A DNA stretch of 23,845 bases from a virus, in the IMG/VR virus record IMGVR_UViG_3300020473_000124, positions 1 to 23,845 of that record; one strand, written 5' to 3'. Shown here piece after piece: positions 1 to 8,552 of the stretch. Every line of letters starts with the position of its first letter. The first letter of the stretch is position 1. A program made the translations under genes and the position numbers. The notes under the pieces were generated by a model. The model saw nothing but the letters and a program-made list of their open reading frames with translations, was not told the DNA's origin and ran no database searches.

Positions 1-651
1 TCAGGAGCAAAGATCTTGTTCGACGGGACTGACGGCACAGCAAACGAACTTATTTTCCAAACGTTCTCAGTGTCAGGTGGATTACAAGAATCATTTAGAG
101 CACAACAAGGCGGAGCAAAAGTCACAGGCGCTTTAACAGTGACAGGTGCAACAACCATGACTGATGCTTTGACGGTAACAAGTGTAACAACCAACGACAT
201 CACATCAAATGGTTCAAACGCAGATATCACTATAGATCCACAAGGTACAGGAGATATTAATTTAACTTCAACTGCTGATATAAACATACCAGCAGGTGTT
301 GGTTTAACTTTTGGTTCTGACACAGAAAAAATAGAAAATACTTCTGGAAACAATTTATATCTTTATGCTGATACTAACATTTATTTAAATGCTGAAAATG
401 ATTTACACTTTGATGCCAACGGTGGAGATATAGTTTTAAAAGACAATAATACAAAATTTGGTCAATTTTCACAATTAGGTTCAAAATTGACTATATATTC
501 AGGTCCATCATCTGATGCTGAAATCACCTTAGGCGGTGCAGTACTTTGCGAGAATGCTAGTGTCAAATTTACAAGTTTACCAACATCGGACCCAGGAGTG
601 GCAGGACGACTTTGGAGAGATGGAACGGATCTGAAAATCAGCATAGGATAA
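1..651 (+). CDS. Tail-fibre-like structural protein, C-terminal part (5' end outside window)
   Basis: The reading frame is open from the first base, so this is the 3' part of a longer gene; an internal TTG at 16 is not a convincing start. The protein is rich in Thr, Ser, Gly, Asn and Asp and contains short beta-type repeats such as SNGSNADITIDPQGTGDI, a module that recurs in the 649-residue protein starting at 8553. The C-terminus (LPTSDPGVAGRLW followed by a short tail) resembles endings I associate with phage fibre proteins. The first ~230 bases look less AT-rich than the rest. The stop is followed by a strong AGGAGG site for the next gene, so the two are probably co-transcribed. A virion fibre or appendage role is inferred from composition and neighbours; no enzymatic motif is visible. 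Confidence 0.7.
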   Translation, partial: SGAKILFDGTDGTANELIFQTFSVSGGLQESFRAQQGGAKVTGALTVTGATTMTDALTVTSVTTNDITSNGSNADITIDPQGTGDINLTSTADINIPAGVGLTFGSDTEKIENTSGNNLYLYADTNIYLNAENDLHFDANGGDIVLKDNNTKFGQFSQLGSKLTIYSGPSSDAEITLGGAVLCENASVKFTSLPTSDPGVAGRLWRDGTDLKISIG

Positions 652-652
652 T

Positions 653-658
653 AGGAGG
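653..658 (+). promoter_or_regulatory. Shine-Dalgarno site of the giant fibre gene
   Basis: AGGAGG lies 5 bases upstream of the ATG at 664, in the 12-base gap after the preceding stop. It is a full consensus ribosome site and fixes the start of the 2033-residue gene. Confidence 0.85.
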
Positions 659-663
659 TAACT

Positions 664-3600
664 ATGGCACAAAAAGTAATTGACATAGGTACTGTTGGTG
701 ATGACGGAACTGGCGATACTATTAGACTTGCTGGTATAAAAATAAACGAAAATTTCACGGAAGTATACGACTTTGATGTTGTTGCATCAGATATAAGATT
801 TTCAGGTAACGAAATAATTTCACAATCTTCTAACGCAGATATTGTTCTTAAAACTGCAGGAGTGGGTAAAATTTTATTTGGTCCAGGTATAACACTTAAC
901 GATAATAATATTGAGGCTACTAGATCAAATGAAGATTTAATTTTCATTGCGGCAGGAACAGGAGCAGTTACAACACCTGCATTAAGATTCAACGACAATA
1001 ATATTGAAGGTGCAAGAACAAACGACAATATTAATATAATGCCTACTGGAACAGGTGTAATCAACATGGGTTCAGGAATCATTCTCGATGACAACAACAT
1101 TAAAACTGCAAGATCAAATGATAATTTAATACTGATACCAAGCGGTACTGGACAAGTTGTGATTGCAGGTGTAGGATTTAGTAGTGGTACAACAATTACT
1201 GCACTTGATTCTTCTTCAATCAATATAAATGAAAACTTAATATTGGACGGAACTTTAAATGTTTCAGGAGCATCAACATTTTCTAGTGCAGTTGCTTTAG
1301 ATTTAACAACTATTTCAGTAACAGGTTTAACAACTTTATCAACTTTATCAAACGGTGGAGCATCAACTTTTGCTGGCACAACAACAATTGACAATTTAAC
1401 ATTTAACGATAACATAATTGGCACATCATCAAATGCTGATATAAGATTAACTCCAGGCGGTACTGGTGTTGTCAATGTATCAAACATGACAATTGATTCA
1501 AGCATAAACTTGACAGACAATATATTAAAAGTAACAAGATCCAATGACAATTTAATTTTAACTGCAAATGGATCAGGCAGTGTAGAAATTTTATCAGGAA
1601 TGACCACAGCGGCAGTTACAACTATTGGTGATGTTGATATTACTGGAGACAAAACAATTACAGGTCAATTAGATGTTGAAGGAATACAAATTAAAGATAA
1701 TAAAATTTCTACAGATGAATCAAATTCAAACCTATTAATTTCAGGAAATTCAAGTGGTAATGTTGTAATTGATGATGTTGACATTGGGGGTGGTGCTATT
1801 GATGGCGTGGTTATTGGTGGTACAACACCAGCGGCAGGTACGTTTTCATCTTTAACAATATCAAGCAACACAATATCATCATCTGGTGTAACAATTACTG
1901 ATAACGAAATAACAGCAATTTTATCAAATGATAATTTAGAATTTACTGCGAATGGATCTGGAAATGTTGTAATTAATGAGTTAGCATTACCAAACGCAGA
2001 CGGCGGAACAGGACAATTTATAAAAACAGATGGGAATAAATCTTTATCCTTTGATACTGTACCTATTGCATTGGGTATAACTGCTATTCAAGATGCACAA
2101 ACTCTGATTGGATTCTCAAGTGTTACAGAACAAAGTCCTACTACGGCAGTAGGTGCTCATGAATCAATAACAAGTTCATCAAGTATTATTGATGAATGGG
2201 ATCAAACAAAATATGACAGTGCTTGGTATTTCACTCTGCAAAGACACGCAACAACAGATAGTTCAATTCACTTTTCAAGTTTCAAAACTTCTTTAGTGCA
2301 AGGAACAACAGATGGTAGTACATATGACGCTTTTGATGGAACTGGACAAATTATTAAAACAAAAGATGATGACTTTATATTAACAACTTCTTCTGATATT
2401 AGAAGTGCTGTAACCAAAGTAAGATTACTAGGTACAGCAGGACTTCTTTCAGATTCAACTGTTGCACCTGAAACTGCTTTAACATTTTGGAGAATTGGAT
2501 TAGGAGATAACGATTCATCTGGATGGAGTTCAGGACAGGCGGCAACTATTGTGGTTGCTGACTTAGATTCAGCGGCGGCAAACTTAGACACTTGGGCACA
2601 CGCAGATTACAGAGGTGCAAAATATTATATTTCAGTAAACAACACAACAACAAACGAAGTTCAAAACAGTGAAGTTATTATAGTTCATAACGGATCTGAT
2701 GCATTCATACAAGAATACAACACAATAGTTTCTAATTCTGCAAGTACTCCTTTAGCAACTTTCACAGCAGATATAAGCGGAAGTAATGTAAGATTAAGAG
2801 GTGAAAACGGAACTGCTGGTACTTGTAGAGTTACAATGTACAGAATTATATTAGCAGATGATGAATCAGATGCATCAAGCACATATGAAAATGTAATTGG
2901 TGCTCAAACAGTAAGCAACACAGCATCAACTACTATTGATACAAACTCATTTAGAGGAGATGTAAGTCCTGATATGAGTTCAGAAAAAGTTATTAATAGT
3001 TTTGCTAAAGCAGACTATGATAGTGTTTGGTATCACATGATACAAAAAGATATAACAAACACTGAATTTGTAATGAACAAATTATCAACCAACCACGGAA
3101 TTGATACTGACGGTAGCACTGTTAATGCAGGTGTTACTGATTCATCTGTTGTAAAAACTGGAGCAATGACTGATATTACAAATTTTGATGTTGGTATAAA
3201 CAGTTCAAATTTTGAATTAAAAGCAACAGCCGTTACTGATGGTTCAACCACAATAGCAAATGCAATATCTTATTATGCTATAGGTTTAGGTGACAACACG
3301 ACAACTAACACAACTGGAAAAATTGGTACACACGCAGGAGTAACATTTGGTGGAAACAATGAAACAAGAGTTGATACTGTTACAGCAACAGGAACTACAA
3401 CTTCTATTCTTTCTACACAAAGAACACTTGCTGAATTTACAGCATCGGCATATGATAGTGCATGGTTCTTAGGAGTATCAAACGATGTTACAAACTCTGG
3501 TCTTGCAACTTTCAAATATTCTGTTATGCACAACAATTCAGATGCATTTATTACTTCTTCATCAATCACAAGAACAGATGAAAGTCATAATCACTTAGAA

Positions 3601-6600
3601 ACTGACGCTGATATTAGTGGTAGTAATGTAAGGTTACTAGGTAATGGTGGAAGACTTGATGACTCTTCAAAATCAAATTCAAATACTATCGCATATTACA
3701 GAATTGGTTTGGGTGATAACGACTCTTCTGCATATACAAGTGATGATGGCAACGCAGATACCGATGTCGTTACAGTTGGTGGTATTCAAGAAACAGATAT
3801 TGACCGCGTGACGGCAAGTGGAACTCATGCCACACTATCATCAGCAGGCACAACAACCTGTGCAGAGTTCACAGCAGGACAATATGACGGAGCATTGTTC
3901 TATGTTGTAAACCGTGATGTGGCAAATGGTAGTTTTGAAACACAGAAAATATCTTTGGCTCACAACATAAATGATTCATTCATGACAAGTTCATCTGTTG
4001 TAAGCACCGATGAAGGTGACACTCATCCAATCTATACTACAGATATTGTTACAGCAGATGACAGCACTAGTAAGGTTAGATTAAGATCTACAGATTCAGA
4101 CGGTAGCACCGTGTCAGCAAACAACACAATGGCATACTACAGGATAGGTTTAGGTGATGACGACTCAACTGGACACGTTGGTGAGTTAGGTTTGGTCACT
4201 GATATAATGCACGTGGACATCATAGACAGTTCTGTTGTCACTCTTGATCAAATTGCTCATGGAGCACACGTAGGAGCGAAATATTTCATAACAGTGATCA
4301 ATCAGTCAACAGGTGAGACAGGCAACATAGAAGCATTATTAATACACGACGGCTCGGACGCATACATCACAACATACAACGAAGTTAATACCGGAGGTCC
4401 TGGAGATTCGACAACAACTGCTAATTCATTAATCACATTGACGGCAGACGTCAGTGGTGGATCTTTCAGATTAAGAGGTTCAGCGACAGCGGGTGGTAGC
4501 ACAAAAGTCATAGTCAACAGGGTAGTTGCATTTGGAGATTCAGAGTCCGATGAAACCAACTCTGACAGCACAAGAAAAATAATTGGAAACGTCACAGTAA
4601 GTAGTACTCCAACGGCGTTTGATACATTCATGTCCAGCGAAACTGATGCGGCGCACTATGTGATAACTGGACAAAACGGCTCAAATGAAAATTTCATGTG
4701 TGAAACGGTTGTTATAACTGATGGCACAACTGCATATGTATCACAAGGACCTAATGTAAGTTCTAAAAGTACAGATATGTTAGAAATAACTGCGGCAGTA
4801 TCCAGTGGAGTAGTAACTGTTAGTGCAAGTTCAACATCAGGTGGATCCACAACTGTGCAGGCCTTTGCGATAAAATTAAAAGCACCTGAAAGTTCTACAG
4901 CAACAATTGATAGTTGGTCGGCAAGTACATACAGAGGTGCAAAATACTTTATATCATTGAACAACACAGATAGCAACGAGATCAGTAATATTGAATGTAT
5001 GGTTGTGCATGACGGAACAACTGCTTTTATAAACGAATACAATGAACATTATAGTGGTAGTGCAAGTTTAATAACTTTATCTGCTGACATCAGTGGTGGC
5101 AATGTAAGATTAAGAAGTGTTGTTGCTCAAGATAACACAAGAGTTACTTTCTATAAAATAATTTTAGCAGATGCTGAAACTGATATAACTGGCGGAACCA
5201 ACGTAAATGTAATTGGTGATGTTACAGTATCTAGTACAGCAACAGCGGTAGATACTTTTGTAGATTCAGAGTATGATGGTGCTCATTATGTGGTTATTGG
5301 TTATAACAGTTCTGAAGCCGCGGCATCTATACAAGAAGTAACTGTGGTCACTGATGGAACAAATGCTTTTGTGGCACATGGTCCATTTGTAAGTTCTAAA
5401 GAAACAACTCAACTTGTTATGACAGCGGCACATGATGGTTCAAACACAGTAACATTATCAGCGGCATCTACTTCGGGTGGTTCTACTAAAGTAAATGCAT
5501 ACAGAATTCACATGAAGGCTCCTACTGGGCAAACAGATAATTTAGATACATGGGCAAAAGGAACATACAGAGGTGCAAAATATTATATTTCTGCAAAAGA
5601 AACTATAACTGGTTACACTAGCAATATAGAATGTTTAGTAGTACATGACGGAACAACTGCTTATATAAATGATTTTAATGAACATTTTTCACACGTATCT
5701 TTGGTAACTTTAACAGCAGATATTAGTGGAAGTGATGTTAGATTAAGATGTGCAGGTAATATACCTGATGTTAAAGTCAAATGGTACAGAATTTTATTAG
5801 GAGACAGTGAGTCTAATGCAACTGGTGCCGACACTGCACTTATGGATACAGTAACAGTATCAAGTACAGCAACAGCAATAGATACTTTTGTGGATACAAG
5901 TTACACAGGTGCTCATTATGTCATTGTAGGATATAATTCAGGTGAGGGATCAGCATCTATATCAGAAGCAACTGTTTTAACTGATGGGACAAATGCTTAT
6001 GTGGCACAAGGTCCTGAGGTATCAACTAAAGATTCAAGTCATCTTACACTAACAGCGGCACATGATGGATCATCAACTGTAACTTTAAGTGCGTCGGCTA
6101 GTTCAGGTGGCTCAACAACTGTTAATGCATTCAGAATACATATGCTACGTGGTGATGCATATTCTTATGACGTAGTAGATACTTTTGCACACGCAACTCA
6201 CCAGGCCGCTAACTATGTGATTGTTGGAAAAAATGCCGCTTCTGAATCTCAAATTGCAGAAGTAAGTGTAGTTTCTGATGGTACAAATGCTTTTCTTTTA
6301 CAGGAAGGTGCAAACATAAGCACACATTCAACTTCATCAATGGTAATGAATTTTTCAACAGCAGTAAACGGCAGTAATGTAGAATTAAGAGCACAAAATA
6401 ATCAAGAAAATACAGACACCACTGTTAATATATACAAACTACAATTAGGAAGAGCGGCAGGTAACCCAAGTTCAATTGCAACACTAGACAGTTGGTCAGC
6501 AACTACATATAGAAGTGCAAAATACACAGTTTCTATAAGTGATTCTGCCAGCGGGTCTTTAGGTTTATACGAAACTTGTGATGTCTCTGTTACTCATGAT

Positions 6601-6765
6601 GGCAGTTCAGCATACATATCAGTATTTGGAAGAATTACAAACCATACAGGCGATATGGTAGACTTTTCAGCAGATATAGACAGCGGAAATGTTCGTTTAA
6701 GAGGAACGATAAGTAATACTAATACACATACGGTAACCGTAGTAAGAAAGGTTATGAAAAACTAA
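664..6765 (+). CDS. Giant repeat-containing tail-fibre-like protein (2033 aa)
   Basis: No catalytic motif is visible; the protein is probably a very long virion fibre or adhesin. The N-terminus (IGTVGDDGTGDTIRLAGIKI, then NENFTEVY) is a module shared with the genes at 6767 and 8553, and is probably the anchor to the particle. Residues about 48-171 are four 31-residue repeats with a SNDN..L.PSGTG core. Residues up to about 470 remain similar to the 575-residue neighbour and include TPAAGTF, a motif I associate with phage fibres. From about residue 505 to the end I count about 13 copies of a larger domain. Each copy has a Y(R/D)(G/S)A(K/W/H)Y(F/Y/V) strand, usually followed by a HDGS/T(D/T)A(Y/F) turn and an ADISG..VRLRG strand. 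A receptor-binding or host-range role is inferred. The start is set by the AGGAGG site. Base composition shifts within the array (see findings). Confidence 0.8.
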   Translation: MAQKVIDIGTVGDDGTGDTIRLAGIKINENFTEVYDFDVVASDIRFSGNEIISQSSNADIVLKTAGVGKILFGPGITLNDNNIEATRSNEDLIFIAAGTGAVTTPALRFNDNNIEGARTNDNINIMPTGTGVINMGSGIILDDNNIKTARSNDNLILIPSGTGQVVIAGVGFSSGTTITALDSSSININENLILDGTLNVSGASTFSSAVALDLTTISVTGLTTLSTLSNGGASTFAGTTTIDNLTFNDNIIGTSSNADIRLTPGGTGVVNVSNMTIDSSINLTDNILKVTRSNDNLILTANGSGSVEILSGMTTAAVTTIGDVDITGDKTITGQLDVEGIQIKDNKISTDESNSNLLISGNSSGNVVIDDVDIGGGAIDGVVIGGTTPAAGTFSSLTISSNTISSSGVTITDNEITAILSNDNLEFTANGSGNVVINELALPNADGGTGQFIKTDGNKSLSFDTVPIALGITAIQDAQTLIGFSSVTEQSPTTAVGAHESITSSSSIIDEWDQTKYDSAWYFTLQRHATTDSSIHFSSFKTSLVQGTTDGSTYDAFDGTGQIIKTKDDDFILTTSSDIRSAVTKVRLLGTAGLLSDSTVAPETALTFWRIGLGDNDSSGWSSGQAATIVVADLDSAAANLDTWAHADYRGAKYYISVNNTTTNEVQNSEVIIVHNGSDAFIQEYNTIVSNSASTPLATFTADISGSNVRLRGENGTAGTCRVTMYRIILADDESDASSTYENVIGAQTVSNTASTTIDTNSFRGDVSPDMSSEKVINSFAKADYDSVWYHMIQKDITNTEFVMNKLSTNHGIDTDGSTVNAGVTDSSVVKTGAMTDITNFDVGINSSNFELKATAVTDGSTTIANAISYYAIGLGDNTTTNTTGKIGTHAGVTFGGNNETRVDTVTATGTTTSILSTQRTLAEFTASAYDSAWFLGVSNDVTNSGLATFKYSVMHNNSDAFITSSSITRTDESHNHLETDADISGSNVRLLGNGGRLDDSSKSNSNTIAYYRIGLGDNDSSAYTSDDGNADTDVVTVGGIQETDIDRVTASGTHATLSSAGTTTCAEFTAGQYDGALFYVVNRDVANGSFETQKISLAHNINDSFMTSSSVVSTDEGDTHPIYTTDIVTADDSTSKVRLRSTDSDGSTVSANNTMAYYRIGLGDDDSTGHVGELGLVTDIMHVDIIDSSVVTLDQIAHGAHVGAKYFITVINQSTGETGNIEALLIHDGSDAYITTYNEVNTGGPGDSTTTANSLITLTADVSGGSFRLRGSATAGGSTKVIVNRVVAFGDSESDETNSDSTRKIIGNVTVSSTPTAFDTFMSSETDAAHYVITGQNGSNENFMCETVVITDGTTAYVSQGPNVSSKSTDMLEITAAVSSGVVTVSASSTSGGSTTVQAFAIKLKAPESSTATIDSWSASTYRGAKYFISLNNTDSNEISNIECMVVHDGTTAFINEYNEHYSGSASLITLSADISGGNVRLRSVVAQDNTRVTFYKIILADAETDITGGTNVNVIGDVTVSSTATAVDTFVDSEYDGAHYVVIGYNSSEAAASIQEVTVVTDGTNAFVAHGPFVSSKETTQLVMTAAHDGSNTVTLSAASTSGGSTKVNAYRIHMKAPTGQTDNLDTWAKGTYRGAKYYISAKETITGYTSNIECLVVHDGTTAYINDFNEHFSHVSLVTLTADISGSDVRLRCAGNIPDVKVKWYRILLGDSESNATGADTALMDTVTVSSTATAIDTFVDTSYTGAHYVIVGYNSGEGSASISEATVLTDGTNAYVAQGPEVSTKDSSHLTLTAAHDGSSTVTLSASASSGGSTTVNAFRIHMLRGDAYSYDVVDTFAHATHQAANYVIVGKNAASESQIAEVSVVSDGTNAFLLQEGANISTHSTSSMVMNFSTAVNGSNVELRAQNNQENTDTTVNIYKLQLGRAAGNPSSIATLDSWSATTYRSAKYTVSISDSASGSLGLYETCDVSVTHDGSSAYISVFGRITNHTGDMVDFSADIDSGNVRLRGTISNTNTHTVTVVRKVMKN
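805..1176 (+). repeat. Four tandem 31-residue (93 bp) beta repeats
   Basis: Residues 48-171 of the 2033-residue protein repeat every 31 residues, with Asn anchors at 50, 81, 112 and 143 and a core like NNIE..RSND followed by PSGTG. The same register occurs at the same residue positions in the 575-residue protein, which indicates paralogy. The nucleotide copies have drifted. Confidence 0.8.
2170..6760 (+). repeat. Array of about 13 copies of a ~110-130 residue fibre domain
   Basis: Strand motifs of the type YDSAWYF, YRGAKYY, YDSVWYH, YDSAWFL, YDGALFY, HVGAKYF, TDAAHYV, YRGAKYF, YDGAHYV, YRGAKYY, YTGAHYV, HQAANYV and YRSAKYT occur in order along the C-terminal three quarters of the giant protein. 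From the sixth to the eleventh, GAKYF/Y units alternate with AHYV units, which suggests that a two-domain unit was amplified. One further copy forms the C-terminus of the 575-residue neighbour. Unit borders are approximate. Confidence 0.75.
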
Positions 6766-6766
6766 T

Positions 6767-8494
6767 ATGGCAAAACAGACACTAGCAGTAGGATCAAATG
6801 CAAATGACGGTACAGGTGATACACTAAGAGCCGCAATGATTAAAGTGAACGATATGTTCACTGAGGTTTATAATTCACCAGGTATTGCGGCAGATACTAT
6901 TTCAATATCAGGCAATGATATATCTGCTGTAAGAAGTAATGATGATTTGGTTTTTACTCCGTCAGGCACAGGTTCCGTAAGAACGAATGCATTAAGATTT
7001 AGTGGTAACAATATTGAAGGTGTTAGGTCCAATGACGACATTAATTTGGTGCCATCAGGAACTGGTAGTGTATTATTAGCCGGCATTAGAATTAATGATA
7101 ATAATATTGAAGGTGTTAGGTCAAATGATAATATTAATTTAATACCGTCAGGAACTGGTGCAGTTACAACACCAGCATTAAGATTCAATGGCAACAATAT
7201 TGAGGGTGTAAGATCCAATGATAACATAAACTTAATACCATCAGGAACAGGATCAGTTGTATTTGGTGCAATTAAAATTTCAGGAACTTCATTAAGTTCA
7301 GATGATTCAACTGCTATTAACATTAACGAAGGACTTATTGTTGACGGAACAGCAAACGTATCAGGCAATGTAACTTTGACTGGTGCTGTAACGGCGGAAT
7401 CAACTCTTGAAGTTACAGGAAATACTACTTTAGCAAATTTAACTGTTACAGGTGCTTCAACACTAACTGGTACATCAACAGTAGATAATTTAACATTCAA
7501 TGATAACATTATTGGTACATCATCAAATGCTGATTTACGTTTAGTGCCTGGTGGAACAGGAACAGTTGTTATTTCAAACTTAACTATTGATGACAATATT
7601 AATATAACAGATAACATTATTAAAACAACAGTATCAAACTCTAATTTACAATTAACAGGAAGTGGTTCTGGAACAGTTGAAGTAACGTCAGGATTAACAA
7701 CAGCGGCAATTACAACTGTTGGAAACGTTGGTATAACAGGAACAGAAACAATAACAGGACAACTAGATGTTGACTATGTAAGAATTAAAGACAATACAAT
7801 TACAACAAATGCTTCAGATGCCAATTTAGAAATTTCTGCAAATGGATCAGGTAATGTTATAATTGATGATGTTGATATAGGTGGAGGTGCCATTGACGGC
7901 ACAGTAATTGGTGCGGCATCGGCGGCGGCTGGTACATTTACTACTGTAACAGCAACGACATCTGTAACTATTGACGGAGTTACAATTACAGACAATACAG
8001 TTTCAACTAATGCTTCAAATTCTCCTTTAGAGTTAACAGGAAACGGTACAGGTTCAGTAACAATTAGTGGTTTTACTTTTCCAACATCAGATGGAAGTGC
8101 AGGACAGTTTTTAAAAACAGATGGACTTGGTACATTATCTTGGGGTAGTGCAGGAGCAACTTTAAGTTATTCAGATATTGCAGATGCTACAACCACTGTG
8201 GCTACTTCAACAACTTCTGTTATGAATACTTTTGCCCATTCAACTTATAGAAGTGCCAAATACTTTATATCAATAGTAGATGCTACAAACAGTAGATATG
8301 AAATTGTAGAGGCGAATGTTACACACGATGGCTCAGATGCCTATATCGCAACTTTTGGTTCAACAACAAATTACACTGGAGGTTTGTGTACATTTTCAGC
8401 AGATATTAGTGGTAGTAACGTAAGAGTTTTGGTAACAAATATATCAGATGCTAGTACAGTATTCAAGTTCCAAGTAACCTATATAGACGCATAA
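6767..8494 (+). CDS. Tail-fibre-like structural protein, paralogue of the giant fibre (575 aa)
   Basis: This is a short version of the preceding giant protein. It has the same N-terminal module (NANDGTGDTLRAAMIKVNDM), the same four 31-residue repeats at residues 48-171, and the same middle region containing NDNIIGTSSNAD and DDVDIGGGAIDG. It then has a single copy of the large C-terminal domain (YRSAKYFIS, HDGSDAY, ADISGSNVRV) where the neighbour has about 13. The ATG lies one base after the upstream stop and has no clear ribosome site, so translation is probably coupled. Tandem duplication followed by expansion or loss of the C-terminal array is the simplest origin. The virion-fibre role is inferred from repeats and context. 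Confidence 0.8.
   Translation: MAKQTLAVGSNANDGTGDTLRAAMIKVNDMFTEVYNSPGIAADTISISGNDISAVRSNDDLVFTPSGTGSVRTNALRFSGNNIEGVRSNDDINLVPSGTGSVLLAGIRINDNNIEGVRSNDNINLIPSGTGAVTTPALRFNGNNIEGVRSNDNINLIPSGTGSVVFGAIKISGTSLSSDDSTAININEGLIVDGTANVSGNVTLTGAVTAESTLEVTGNTTLANLTVTGASTLTGTSTVDNLTFNDNIIGTSSNADLRLVPGGTGTVVISNLTIDDNINITDNIIKTTVSNSNLQLTGSGSGTVEVTSGLTTAAITTVGNVGITGTETITGQLDVDYVRIKDNTITTNASDANLEISANGSGNVIIDDVDIGGGAIDGTVIGAASAAAGTFTTVTATTSVTIDGVTITDNTVSTNASNSPLELTGNGTGSVTISGFTFPTSDGSAGQFLKTDGLGTLSWGSAGATLSYSDIADATTTVATSTTSVMNTFAHSTYRSAKYFISIVDATNSRYEIVEANVTHDGSDAYIATFGSTTNYTGGLCTFSADISGSNVRVLVTNISDASTVFKFQVTYIDA
6908..7279 (+). repeat. Four tandem 93-bp repeats encoding a 31-residue beta unit
   Basis: Residues 48-171 of the 575-residue protein form four 31-residue units, each with NNIEGVRSND and PSGTG or close variants. 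In the DNA, the segment reading aatattga(a/g)gg recurs with ends at 7020, 7113 and 7206, a spacing of exactly 93 bases. Copies two to four are also very similar at nucleotide level, so this part of the array was amplified or homogenised more recently than the first unit. Confidence 0.85.
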
Positions 8495-8517
8495 AATTAC
8501 ATTCGGTTTATAGAATT

Positions 8518-8530
8518 CTAAATAAATAAT
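8518..8530 (+). promoter_or_regulatory. T4-type late promoter candidate
   Basis: CTAAATAAATAAT sits 22 bases upstream of the fibre gene at 8553, in one of the few intergenic gaps (8495-8552). T4-family late promoters use a TATAAATA-like octamer about 10 bases before the transcript start. It follows directly on a perfect palindrome (TAGAATTCTA, 8511-8520). The assignment is inferred from motif and position. Confidence 0.55.
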
Positions 8531-8537
8531 CTTTATA

Positions 8538-8544
8538 AAGAGGA
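8538..8544 (+). promoter_or_regulatory. Shine-Dalgarno site of the 649-residue fibre gene
   Basis: AAGAGGA lies 8 bases upstream of the ATG at 8553 and supports that start. Confidence 0.7.
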
Positions 8545-8552
8545 ATTAATAT

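Noticed and set aside
462-1652. Long minus-strand open frame (396 codons) opposite the giant fibre gene
   Set aside because: Its Val/Ser/Pro/Leu-rich product is what the complement of Thr/Asn/Gly/Asp repeats gives. It has no ribosome site and similar shadows occur opposite the other fibre genes.
6908-7279. 93-bp repeats as a CRISPR or noncoding array
   Set aside because: The period is a multiple of three, the frame is continuous and the repeat is a protein unit shared with paralogues.
6868-7617. Minus-strand open frame (249 codons) opposite the 93-bp repeats
   Set aside because: It mirrors the plus-strand repeat periodicity exactly and has no independent start signal.
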